From contig DOEZ01000729.1 in assembly GCA_003532715.1 (NCBI GenBank), forward strand, positions 1 to 8,226: a DNA stretch of 8,226 nt. Reading direction: 5' to 3'. This DNA comes from Planctomycetaceae bacterium. GTDB lineage: Bacteria; Planctomycetota; Planctomycetia; Pirellulales; Thermoguttaceae. Positions 1-5,846 of this stretch are shown piece by piece. The position numbers were made by a program, and so were the translations under genes. Below the pieces are notes generated by a model, which was not told the DNA's origin, made no database searches, and was given only the letters and a program-made list of their open reading frames with translations. Each line of letters opens with the position of its first letter. Position 1 is the stretch's first letter.

Positions 1-1079
1 AGCAGAAGACGTCGGTGTTGCAGATCGGCTTGGCCCCCATGCCGGTGCCCATCGGATCGCGAATGACGCCGCCGACGCCCGTGTTCGCCCCGCCGTAATG
101 GCTCCAGGGCGGACGGGTGGTTGTGCGTCTCGACCTTGAAGACGACGTTATGGCGGTCGTCGAATCGGATAACGCCGGCGTTGTCCTCGAAGACGCTCAC
201 GCACCAGTCCTTTTCGCCCGCCTCGTGCCGCAAATGCTGGGTGGCGGCGAAAATCGTCTCCTTGAGCATGTTCTGATAGGCCGTTTCACCCGTTTCGTCG
301 CGATACCGAATCCGTCCGGCGAGCGTTTTGTGGCTGCAATGCTCGCTCCACGTCTGCGCGAGCGTCTCGAGCTCGACGTCGGTCGGATCGCGGCCCAGAT
401 CGTTGAAGTGGGCCTGGATGGTCCGCATCTCGGCCAGCGACAGGAAAAGCTGTCCCTTGAGGCTCAGCTTCATCAGAGCGTCGTCGTCCAACTCACGGAT
501 TGGCACGGTGACCAACTCGAACCGATAGGGCGAACCGACTTCGAGATGCTCGAACGTCAACGGGCCGACGATGACCTGCTCGATCGCGTCGTTGGCCAGC
601 ACCTTGGCCGAGAGCAGGTGAAGCTGTGCCTCGTCAAGCCCGGCGATCCAGTATTTCTTGAACGTGCGAACGGCGTCGGCCCGAATGTTGAAATCGGCGA
701 TGGCCGCTCGGGCACTTTCGGCGACCGGATCGGTAACGCCCGGCTTGGGCAGGACGTGGACCAAGGCGGGCGAGCCGCTTCGCACCGGCGAGACGCCGGT
801 GGCACCCGACGCGCCACCCGATGTGGCGCCCGGAACCTCGATCAGCACGGCATCGCCGACCTGGGCGACGACCGTCCGTTCGACGACTCCGTCGGCCAGC
901 AGTTCGGCGGCGATCCGAAGGACTTGTTCTCGCGTCAGGTTGCCTTGGACGAGGTAGCCGCGTGCGGCATCGACGGCCAGCGACGCGGGAAAACCAAGGT
1001 CACGCGCTTCGGCAACCGCCTCTTCGGCCAACCGGTTGGGTTGTCCTTCGGCCGGATGGATGTCAACTTCCCAGAGCAT
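1..1079 (-). CDS. purL: Phosphoribosylformylglycinamidine (FGAM) synthase, large subunit, N-terminal part; runs off the window; apparent frameshift
   Basis: Catalyses ATP- and glutamine-dependent conversion of FGAR to FGAM in de novo purine synthesis (cytoplasm). The start is ATG at 1079 (first residues MLWEVDIHPAEGQ). Residues 1-~75 form a PurS-like unit. A Gly/Ala/Ser-rich linker follows (~90-105), then a second PurS-like stretch with VHVLPKPGVTDPVAESA (~110-125). After it come the FGAM-synthase linker domain with the hallmark LAQTWSEHCSHK (residues 240-251) and the start of the AIRS-type ATP-binding domain, FKVETHNHPSALEP (314-327). After P327 the frame is lost: one extra A at plus-strand 97-98 moves the conserved continuation YGGANTGVGGVIRDPMGTG into the next frame, where it reads without a stop to base 1. 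This is a sequencing error, an assembly error or a true mutation. The start overlaps the tyrA end by 17 nt and has no clear ribosome binding site, so translational coupling is likely. Family identity is near certain; whether a C-terminal glutaminase domain exists lies outside the window. Confidence 0.93.
   Translation of the reverse strand, partial: MLWEVDIHPAEGQPNRLAEEAVAEARDLGFPASLAVDAARGYLVQGNLTREQVLRIAAELLADGVVERTVVAQVGDAVLIEVPGATSGGASGATGVSPVRSGSPALVHVLPKPGVTDPVAESARAAIADFNIRADAVRTFKKYWIAGLDEAQLHLLSAKVLANDAIEQVIVGPLTFEHLEVGSPYRFELVTVPIRELDDDALMKLSLKGQLFLSLAEMRTIQAHFNDLGRDPTDVELETLAQTWSEHCSHKTLAGRIRYRDETGETAYQNMLKETIFAATQHLRHEAGEKDWCVSVFEDNAGVIRFDDRHNVVFKVETHNHPSALEPLRRGEHGRRRRHSRSDGHRHGGQADLQHRRLL
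95..101 (-). other. Apparent +1 frameshift point in purL
   Basis: Read on the minus strand, the sequence is GAG CCA TTA CGG, which gives E-P-L-R and then arginine-rich nonsense. Removing one T (plus-strand A97 or A98) restores GAG CCA TAC GGC GGG GCG AAC ACG GGC, or E-P-Y-G-G-A-N-T-G, the family consensus. The 32 codons downstream to the window edge match PurL only in this shifted frame. The extra base lies in a two-base run (TT), not a long homopolymer. Confidence 0.85.
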
Positions 1080-1908
1080 CACGATTCTTTTTGGCTAGGG
1101 TCAAGATCCGTTCCATTTCCACCTCGTCGTCGGTCGCGATGGCCGCTCGCAGCGCCGAGAGCCGTTGGCTAAACTGGCCGAGCGCGGCGACGATGTTGTC
1201 TCGGTTCTGGGCGAAGATGGGTTTCCAAATGTCCGTGCTTCCCGACGCAATCCGCGTCATGTCCATTAGCCCCGTGCCGACGAGCCGAAAGGTGTCTTCC
1301 GACAGGCTGGCAGCCAACGCGGCGGCGACCACGTGGGGCATGTGGCTGGTCAGGGCCACGACGCGGTCGTGTTCCTCGGCCGCCATGCGAAGGACGATCG
1401 ACCCAAGATGGATCCAAAATTGTTCGAGCAGGTCGTAGTCCTTGGCCTGCGTATTCAGGGTCGGCGTCAGCACGGTGACGCGACCGTGAAACAGATCGGC
1501 CGATGCATGGGCCGGACCGGTCTTCTCGCCGCCCGCCATGGGGTGGGAGCCGAGAAAACGGCACCCGCGAGGCAAACCCGCATCCAACTGTTCGACGATC
1601 GTCCGCTTCGTGCTGCCCGCGTCGGTGATGAGCGTTCCCTCGGGACAGAACTCGGCGACGCGGCGCACGTCTTCGACAATGCGGCCGACGGGCGTGCAGA
1701 CGACGACCAACTCGGCCTCGCTCACTCCCTTTTCGAGACTGGTCGAAGTGTGGGTCACCGCGCCGACGCGCCGCGCGGTTCGCAAACTCTCCTGCCGACG
1801 GCCAATTCCCACGACGTCCTTCGCCAGCTCGCGCTCGCGCAGCGCCAAGCCGATCGAACCTCCAATGAGGCCAACCCCCACAATGGCTACATTGTTAAAG
1901 GCTTTCAT
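1063..1908 (-). CDS. tyrA: Prephenate/arogenate dehydrogenase (TyrA family)
   Basis: NAD(P)-dependent oxidative decarboxylation of prephenate (or arogenate) in tyrosine biosynthesis; cytoplasmic. With the ATG at 1908 the protein is 281 aa, normal for a stand-alone TyrA. The Rossmann nucleotide-binding loop GVGLIGG is at residues 11-17. Family active-site motifs follow: DAGSTK (Ser99), GSHPMAG (His122), SHMPH (His189) and TRIASG (Arg219), matching the catalytic Ser, two His and the substrate-binding Arg known in characterised members. An in-frame ATG at 1935 would add nine residues. The 1908 start is preferred because the protein then begins four residues before the first beta strand, as is usual, and the upstream ATG has its purine run only ~2 nt away. 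No ACT domain is fused at the C-terminus. The stop (TGA, 1063-1065) lies within purL. Substrate preference (prephenate or arogenate) cannot be told from the sequence. Confidence 0.93.
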   Translation of the reverse strand: MKAFNNVAIVGVGLIGGSIGLALRERELAKDVVGIGRRQESLRTARRVGAVTHTSTSLEKGVSEAELVVVCTPVGRIVEDVRRVAEFCPEGTLITDAGSTKRTIVEQLDAGLPRGCRFLGSHPMAGGEKTGPAHASADLFHGRVTVLTPTLNTQAKDYDLLEQFWIHLGSIVLRMAAEEHDRVVALTSHMPHVVAAALAASLSEDTFRLVGTGLMDMTRIASGSTDIWKPIFAQNRDNIVAALGQFSQRLSALRAAIATDDEVEMERILTLAKKNRDALGS

Positions 1909-2154
1909 GGCATTCTCAACCAGCGGTCCGGGCATTCACCCCGCGCCGAAGCAACCGGACGAACACACCCGTGCGGGGCTCCTCGCCCGCCGAATCACGA
2001 AACGGAGTATTCTAGCAGATTGAAACCAAATTGGCGTGGGGCCCCGAGGTGAGGGCATAGTGCAATCCATGGGAGGGGGCTCGCGGGCGGGCGTTCGAGA
2101 CCGACTGGAATGGCCGATCCTTGGTGGATCGACTCGGGAGTCTGGCTCCGTCAA
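1909..2154. other. Intergenic gap between divergent tyrA and higBA
   Basis: About 250 nt with no convincing gene. A long minus-strand reading frame crosses the gap (1936-2658), but it is antisense to higB and has no family signature. The gap holds the weak tyrA -10 candidate and GC-rich unstructured sequence. The higBA operators begin at 2155. Confidence 0.6.
2009..2014 (-). promoter_or_regulatory. Possible -10 element of the tyrA-purL promoter
   Basis: TAGAAT on the minus strand, about 100 nt upstream of the tyrA start. No good -35 match lies 16-18 nt further upstream (the sequence there is near ACGCCA), so this rests on the -10 hexamer alone. A similar TAGAAT lies upstream of aat. Confidence 0.3.
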
Positions 2155-2171
2155 ATTCGTGTTCTGCGAAC
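2155..2171 (+). promoter_or_regulatory. Upstream palindromic operator of higBA (O1)
   Basis: ATTCGTGTTCTGCGAAC: an imperfect inverted repeat with half-sites TTCG and CGAA around a 7-nt centre. It differs at only two of 17 positions from the second copy at 2185-2201. The centres of the two copies are exactly 30 bp apart, about three helical turns, placing them on the same DNA face. It is the likely binding site for the HigA dimer or HigBA complex, by analogy with known autoregulated higBA loci. Confidence 0.7.
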
Positions 2172-2178
2172 TTCGGGC

Positions 2179-2207
2179 TTGACAGTTCGTGTTTTGCGAA
2201 CTACAAT
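2179..2207 (+). promoter_or_regulatory. higBA promoter with operator O2 filling the spacer
   Basis: TTGACA (2179-2184, perfect -35), a 17-nt spacer, and TACAAT (2202-2207, one mismatch to the -10 consensus). The spacer is the perfect palindrome GTTCGTGTTTTGCGAAC (2185-2201): GTTCG, 7 nt, CGAAC. A repressor bound there would directly block RNA polymerase, so strong autorepression by HigA is inferred. Transcription should start near 2214, giving a ~25-nt leader before the higB ATG. Confidence 0.85.
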
Positions 2208-2224
2208 GATCGTAGTGTCGAGAC

Positions 2225-2234
2225 AGGGAAGGGA
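2225..2234 (+). promoter_or_regulatory. higB ribosome binding site
   Basis: AGGGAAGGGA is a purine-rich Shine-Dalgarno stretch 4-8 nt before the ATG at 2239. It decides the start: an in-frame ATG at 2206 overlaps the -10 box, and the one at 2110 lies upstream of the promoter. Confidence 0.65.
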
Positions 2235-2238
2235 ATGG

Positions 2239-2571
2239 ATGCGCGTGATTGCCAAATCGAGGTTGAGGCAGTTCTGGGAGTTGCCGGCTCACAAGGATTC
2301 CGAGGGACCGTTGCGTGCTTGGTACACCCATGTGAACAACAAGACCGTGTCGTGGCGTTCCTGGGGCGACGTGAAAGCCGACTTCGGCGCCGCGAGCCTC
2401 GTGGGCAACTGCGTTGTTTTCAATATCGGCGGGAACAAGTACCGATTGGTCACTCGCGTACTCTATCCGAGTCAGAAGGTATTCATCCTCAAAATCATGA
2501 CCCATTCGGAATACGACCGCGATAGATGGAAAGAGGAATGTGGCCGCCAGTCCCCTCCACACAAGAAGTAG
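2239..2571 (+). CDS. higB: Type II toxin-antitoxin system toxin, HigB family (RelE-like mRNA interferase)
   Basis: A 110-aa protein resembling the HigB_toxin family, RelE-fold endoribonucleases that cut mRNA on the translating ribosome. Family features: start MRVIAKSRLRQFWE, LRAWYTHV (~27-34), W..WGDVKADF, then VVFNIGGNKYRLVTRV (~65-80), and the C-terminal segment VFILKIMTHSEYDRDRWKEE with the characteristic THxEYD motif. Basic residues and the C-terminal His/Tyr are in their usual places, so the toxin looks intact. The last ~10 residues (GRQSPPHKK) are a non-conserved tail. The gene is first in a two-gene operon, toxin before antitoxin, as is typical for higBA; the antitoxin starts 58 nt downstream. 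The start at 2239 was chosen from the ribosome binding site and promoter positions. Its activity has not been shown here. Confidence 0.9.
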   Translation: MRVIAKSRLRQFWELPAHKDSEGPLRAWYTHVNNKTVSWRSWGDVKADFGAASLVGNCVVFNIGGNKYRLVTRVLYPSQKVFILKIMTHSEYDRDRWKEECGRQSPPHKK

Positions 2572-2629
2572 CAGCGCAGGCAAGATATCCAAGAAGATTC
2601 TCAGGCGGAAATAGGAAACGAGTGAAGAC

Positions 2630-3061
2630 ATGACCACGAAGACGCGGTTCGGACTCAAGGGGAAGAGTTGCGATTCCTATCTGGAGCTTGTGCGGGCTTT
2701 TCCCCTGGCCTCGATCAAGTCCGATGACCACCTTGACGCCGCCCAGGAGGTGATCGATCGACTTCTGGCGAAGAACCGGCTTGACCATGGCGAAGAAACG
2801 TATCTCGACGCGTTGAGCGATCTGGTTGCGGCTTACGAAGACGCGCATCACGCAATCGCGCCGGCCTCCGACGCCGATATGCTTCGTCATTTGATGGAAG
2901 CAAGAGGCGTGAAGCAATCGGAATTGCACCGCGACACGCATATCGCGAAATCGACCATTTCCGAGGTTCTCTCGGGCAAGAGACCGTTCAGCCGACCGAT
3001 GATCCGTGCGCTGGCCGACTACTTCAAGATCGATGTCGCCGTACTCGCGGCCAACCTGTAG
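2630..3061 (+). CDS. higA: HigA-type antitoxin with XRE-family helix-turn-helix
   Basis: A 143-aa antitoxin and autorepressor partner of HigB. Residues ~17-72 form the N-terminal part seen in this HigA subgroup (YLELVRAFPL, then SDDHLDAAQEVIDRLL and ETYLDALSDLVAAYE), which probably contacts the toxin. Residues ~82-138 form a Cro/C1-type helix-turn-helix: MLRHLMEARGVKQSELHRDT, then IAKSTISEVLSGKRPFSRPM, with the recognition helix around 107-117, ending in LADYFKIDVAVLAANL. A purine-rich AGGAAACGAGTGAAG precedes the ATG. The gap from higB (58 nt) has no terminator, so the two genes share the 2179 promoter. The palindromes at 2155 and 2185 are the inferred targets. The gene ends 15 nt before a large hairpin element that may act as its terminator. 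Confidence 0.92.
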   Translation: MTTKTRFGLKGKSCDSYLELVRAFPLASIKSDDHLDAAQEVIDRLLAKNRLDHGEETYLDALSDLVAAYEDAHHAIAPASDADMLRHLMEARGVKQSELHRDTHIAKSTISEVLSGKRPFSRPMIRALADYFKIDVAVLAANL

Positions 3062-3076
3062 CTCGGCGAGCCGCAG

Positions 3077-3150
3077 GGTGGGGCGATTGCGGCGAGTCTT
3101 GTCGGAAAAGCCGGAACTCCGCGCAAAAAGCTCGCTGCAATCGCCCCACC
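3077..3150. repeat. Palindromic hairpin element, copy 1
   Basis: Inverted arms at 3077-3096 and 3131-3150 pair at 19 of 20 positions; the right arm is the reverse complement of GGTGGGGCGATTGCAGCGAG and the left arm has one G for A. The loop is 34 nt. It lies between the convergent ends of higA (3061) and the secreted-protein gene (stop at 3158-3160), so it could act as a two-way transcription barrier, although there is no T-tract. A near-identical element lies at 5026-5098. Comparing the loops shows that the two copies are in opposite orientation. Confidence 0.85.
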
Positions 3151-3157
3151 ATGCACG

Positions 3158-4879
3158 TTACGGCAGTTCGGCGGGTGCCGCCGGGCCGCCCGGCGTTCCG
3201 ATCGGCATGTCCGATTCGTAGTAGACGACCTGGTAGGAAACGGCCCGCTGGCGTGCCCCATCGGGCAGGAAGATCAGGCAACTGCCAAGCTGGGTCTGGT
3301 CGCCCCCGGCCAGTTCGGCTCCTTGACTCGCACAACCCAGGAGCTTTCCATCCTTGTCGAAAAACGCCACGTAGTAGTAGCAGTGCATCGTTTCGGTCGA
3401 CTTGTTTCGCAGGAACACCGGGGCATTGATGATCTGCTTGTCGAAGAAATCGCTCAAGTAGAACCGGCAGGTTCCCTTCAGCTTCTCTCCGACATCCACT
3501 TCGACCGCGCCGTCCGGCTCGTCGCGCGACGCGAGCGCGCAATTGCCCGACTTGCGATCGACGTGGAGTTCATTCGGAGCGCGCGGAGGAGTCCGCGGTT
3601 CCGTGTCGGGGGAAAGCACGATCGCGTCCGATGAACCGGAGAGCCCCATCGAGGCGCCCAGCGCGTTCTTCAGCGCCGAGGAGAGCGAAGGCTTGCCGCC
3701 GGAGTCCGTTGAGACGCCCGACTCCGGCGTCGCTCGGTCGGCCGCCACCGGCGTTGAGACGCCCGGCGAAATCGGGGCAACCGTGTTTGGCGTCGATGGA
3801 CGCGAGGGAATCGACCGAACCAACGGCGTCATCGGCGTTATCGAAACGGAGTGCGAGCCCTTGCCGCCCCTTTGCGGCGGAACGGGAATGTCATTCAGCT
3901 CAAAAGGAACGCTCACGACCTCGGGATCCAAATGCACGACCAGCTTCAGTTGCGCGTCGTCGGGAAGCCGTTTGTCGTAACCCAGACCGACGAGGAGCGT
4001 GTCGCCGCTCTCCAAGGAACCCGAAGTGCGCCAGTCCAGACGTTTTCCCTGGAAATCGACCAGATCGCATTCGACCACCTCGCATCGCGAAATTGCCGGC
4101 GTTTCCGCTCCGCGAGCGAGTGGCGGGACGGTGGACACGGCGGATTGCTCCTTTCCGACGGGAGACACGCCGTCGGCCTCGGATTTCGCGCGTTCGATCG
4201 TGATGAGCCATCTCTCGGGCATACTCGTCGCGAATGCAAATGGTTCTGGTCCCGGGGGAATTGCCGGCTTGGTCGGCGGCAAGAGCGCCGACGGGTCGAA
4301 CAAAGGCGCCATCGTGGTTGGTTCAGAGCGATCCCTTGGATTTTTGTTCTGCACGCGAACGACCAGCCCCAGAGATTTCAAAGATTCCTCGTCAAATACC
4401 CCGTCAGGCCGTTTCAGAGCATTGGAGAAGACGATTTTTTCGATTCGTCCGCCCGTTCGCAGATCGATACTCCCGCGCAACTCGCCAAACTTCTTGATAG
4501 GCGGAGAGATGTAATCGTGGATTCGCACTTTCAGGCCGTCCTTGGGGTGGTCGGAGAATCCACGATTGATCGTGCGCATCTCGACGTGTCGATAGACAAA
4601 CGGCCTCTGTGTCACCGGCTGCCCGCTATCGTTGAGAATCGAGTCGATCACGGGATCGCCGTAAGCCGTGGCCCGAGCCGCGATGGGCCCTCGAAAGGTC
4701 AGCGTGATTTGCAGTTGCTTCAATGTCGCGTTGTCAGTCGTCATCGGGCTCCAATCGACGTCCGCCTCGACCTCGATATCCTTCACGTCGAGCGGTTGGT
4801 CGGCGCGCGCCGCCGGCGGCCAAAGGAGTGCTCCCAGGAAGCAAATCGAGAACGTCAGGGCCGTCGTGACAGATCGCAT
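3158..4879 (-). CDS. Secreted multidomain protein of unknown function
   Basis: Not recognised as a named family. The 573-aa protein starts with a clear Sec signal peptide: basic MRSV, a hydrophobic core (residues ~7-20), and an AxA-type cleavage site after ARA (residue 26). Three probably beta-rich segments are visible: ~30-180 (DVKDIEVEADVDW, then LQITLTFRGPIAARATAYGD), ~220-335 (WLITIERAKSEAD, then a strand-rich stretch ending SVPFELNDIPVP), and ~440-560 (NCALASRDEPDGAVEVDVGE, then CRFYLSDFFDKQ, with a Cys/Tyr-rich centre). They are separated by Pro/Ser/Thr-rich linkers (~185-215 and ~335-435). The C-terminal segment has Cys at 447, 471, 500, 516 and 534, suggesting disulphides or a surface domain. 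It is probably periplasmic or exported. Start support: AAGGAG 7 nt upstream of the ATG. It is transcribed alone, convergent with higA and divergent from aat, and is flanked by two inverted hairpin elements. Confidence 0.85.
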   Translation of the reverse strand: MRSVTTALTFSICFLGALLWPPAARADQPLDVKDIEVEADVDWSPMTTDNATLKQLQITLTFRGPIAARATAYGDPVIDSILNDSGQPVTQRPFVYRHVEMRTINRGFSDHPKDGLKVRIHDYISPPIKKFGELRGSIDLRTGGRIEKIVFSNALKRPDGVFDEESLKSLGLVVRVQNKNPRDRSEPTTMAPLFDPSALLPPTKPAIPPGPEPFAFATSMPERWLITIERAKSEADGVSPVGKEQSAVSTVPPLARGAETPAISRCEVVECDLVDFQGKRLDWRTSGSLESGDTLLVGLGYDKRLPDDAQLKLVVHLDPEVVSVPFELNDIPVPPQRGGKGSHSVSITPMTPLVRSIPSRPSTPNTVAPISPGVSTPVAADRATPESGVSTDSGGKPSLSSALKNALGASMGLSGSSDAIVLSPDTEPRTPPRAPNELHVDRKSGNCALASRDEPDGAVEVDVGEKLKGTCRFYLSDFFDKQIINAPVFLRNKSTETMHCYYYVAFFDKDGKLLGCASQGAELAGGDQTQLGSCLIFLPDGARQRAVSYQVVYYESDMPIGTPGGPAAPAELP

Positions 4880-4886
4880 GGAGAGG

Positions 4887-4892
4887 CTCCTT
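4887..4892 (-). promoter_or_regulatory. Ribosome binding site of the secreted-protein gene
   Basis: AAGGAG on the minus strand, 7 nt before the ATG at 4879. It is one of the strongest Shine-Dalgarno matches in the window and fixes the start directly ahead of the signal peptide. Confidence 0.75.
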
Positions 4893-4929
4893 CGGAGTGT
4901 TCAAGTGGGGTTCCGTCAGTGGCGTACAC

Positions 4930-4945
4930 GGATCGAAACCGATCC
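4930..4945. promoter_or_regulatory. Short perfect palindrome in the leader of the secreted-protein gene
   Basis: GGATCG AAAC CGATCC: perfect 6-bp arms with a 4-nt loop, lying between the predicted -10 box (4958-4963) and the ribosome binding site (4887-4892). It could be a regulator site or a small 5'-leader hairpin. No regulator can be named. Confidence 0.4.
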
Positions 4946-4957
4946 TTCCGGACGCCG

Positions 4958-4963
4958 ATTGTA
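4958..4963 (-). promoter_or_regulatory. Possible -10 element of the secreted-protein gene
   Basis: TACAAT on the minus strand about 80 nt upstream of the ATG, the same hexamer as in the higBA promoter. The -35 region 17 nt upstream (TTCTCG) is poor, so the call rests on the -10 only. Confidence 0.35.
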
Positions 4964-5025
4964 CGGTTTTGGACGATGGGCGAGAAGTCTGGTTTCGCCG
5001 TGACCGCCGGTCGAGCTTCTCGTAA

Positions 5026-5098
5026 GGTGGGGCGATTGCAGCGAGATTTTCCGCGGAGTCCCTGCTTTTCCGATGAGTCTCGCTGCAATCGCCCCATC
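5026..5098. repeat. Palindromic hairpin element, copy 2 (opposite orientation to copy 1)
   Basis: Arms at 5026-5046 and 5078-5098 pair at 20 of 21 positions; the single mismatch allows a G:T wobble. The left arm core is GGTGGGGCGATTGCAGCGAG. The loop is 31 nt. The reverse complement of the copy 1 loop aligns with it through GCGGAGT and then GCTTTTCCGA, which shows common descent and inverted placement. This copy lies in the divergent region between the secreted-protein gene and aat, so it is not simply a terminator. Confidence 0.85.
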
Positions 5099-5122
5099 TA
5101 CACGTGCGTCGGTGGTCCGTGT

Positions 5123-5128
5123 TAGAAT
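5123..5128 (+). promoter_or_regulatory. Possible -10 element of the aat promoter
   Basis: TAGAAT 38 nt before the ATG at 5166; there is no good -35. If used, transcription starts near 5135. The in-frame ATGs at 5073 and 5133 would then not be fully transcribed, which favours the 5166 start. Confidence 0.3.
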
Positions 5129-5165
5129 CACGATGTCCCGTTCACGGAATCCGAAACGACACTGC

Positions 5166-5846
5166 ATGACCAACATGGCCACACTCCCCCCCTCGCGATA
5201 CTTCCCTCCGGCCGAGACGGCCGACGAAGACGGCATGATCGGGGCCGGCGGAGAACTCAAGCCCGAGTGGTTGCTCGACGCCTATTCGCACGGCATCTTC
5301 CCCTGGCCTGTCGGCGAATTCGACGACCCGATGCTCTGGTGGTCGCTCGACCCGCGGGCTATCTTGGAATTCGACTCGCTCCACGTCTCCCGGCGTTTGC
5401 GCCAGACGATGCAATCGGGTCGCTTCGAAGTGACGTGCGACCGCGATTTCGCTGGGGTGATTCGCGGCTGCGCCAAGGGCCCGGGACGCGAAGGCGGCAC
5501 GTGGATCAGTCCGCGGATGATCCGCGCCTACACCAAGATGTTCGAACTGGGCCACGCCCACAGCGTCGAAGCGTGGCACGAGGGCCAATTGGCCGGCGGC
5601 ATCTACGGCGTCGCCATTGCCGGGCTGTTCGCGGGCGAGTCGATGTTCACGCGAGTCCGCGACGCCTCGAAGGTCGCCCTGGTCCACCTGGTCGAGCACC
5701 TTCGTCGCCGAGGCTATCGGCTCTTCGACATCCAGCAACTCACGCCCCACACTGAGCGGCTCGGCGCGATCGAAATCCCGCGAAGCGAATACCTCGAACG
5801 CCTAGCCGAAGCACTATCCACCCCCGTGACGTTCGGCAAAATGTAG
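5166..5846 (+). CDS. aat: Leucyl/phenylalanyl-tRNA-protein transferase
   Basis: Transfers Leu or Phe from aminoacyl-tRNA to the N-terminus of proteins carrying Arg or Lys, marking them for ClpS/ClpAP degradation (bacterial N-end rule); cytoplasmic. The 226-aa length fits the family. Motifs in order: SRYFPP (10-15), LLDAYSHGIFPWP (36-48), MLWWSLDPRAIL (56-67), GTWISPRMIRAYTKM (111-125), HSVEAW (132-137), GGIYGVAIAGLFAGESMF (144-161) and LFDIQQLTPHTERLGA (186-201). The FDIQ segment holds the Asp and Gln equivalent to the catalytic pair known in the E. coli enzyme. The ATG at 5166 is chosen because the conserved part begins at residue ~10; 5175 is also possible. The ribosome binding site is weak. 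A longer in-frame ORF starting at 5073 begins inside the hairpin element and is rejected. The last bases, including the TAG stop, belong to a palindromic repeat (see 5842-5900). Confidence 0.95.
   Translation: MTNMATLPPSRYFPPAETADEDGMIGAGGELKPEWLLDAYSHGIFPWPVGEFDDPMLWWSLDPRAILEFDSLHVSRRLRQTMQSGRFEVTCDRDFAGVIRGCAKGPGREGGTWISPRMIRAYTKMFELGHAHSVEAWHEGQLAGGIYGVAIAGLFAGESMFTRVRDASKVALVHLVEHLRRRGYRLFDIQQLTPHTERLGAIEIPRSEYLERLAEALSTPVTFGKM

Noticed and set aside
117..1172. Long plus-strand open frame opposite purL
   Set aside because: It is the antisense shadow of purL; the minus strand gives unmistakable PurL motifs, and this frame shows none.
2110..2238. N-terminal extension of HigB to the ATG at 2110 (or 2206)
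   Set aside because: Both starts lie upstream of or within the promoter and operators; the conserved HigB N-terminus and ribosome binding site point to 2239.
1936..2658. 240-aa minus-strand open frame over the higB locus
   Set aside because: It is antisense to higB and its promoter, and has no family signature or ribosome binding site. higB and higA on the plus strand explain the region.
3077..5098. Classical composite transposon
   Set aside because: No transposase is encoded between the inverted elements and no target-site duplication is visible at the outer edges; kept only as a hypothesis of a passive element.
3851..5125. 424-aa plus-strand open frame opposite the secreted-protein gene
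   Set aside because: It is an arginine-rich shadow typical of GC-rich antisense reading; the minus-strand gene has a signal peptide and a strong ribosome binding site.
5073..5165. Extended aat start
   Set aside because: The extra residues are encoded by the hairpin element and a probable promoter; the aat family starts close to the SRYFPP motif.
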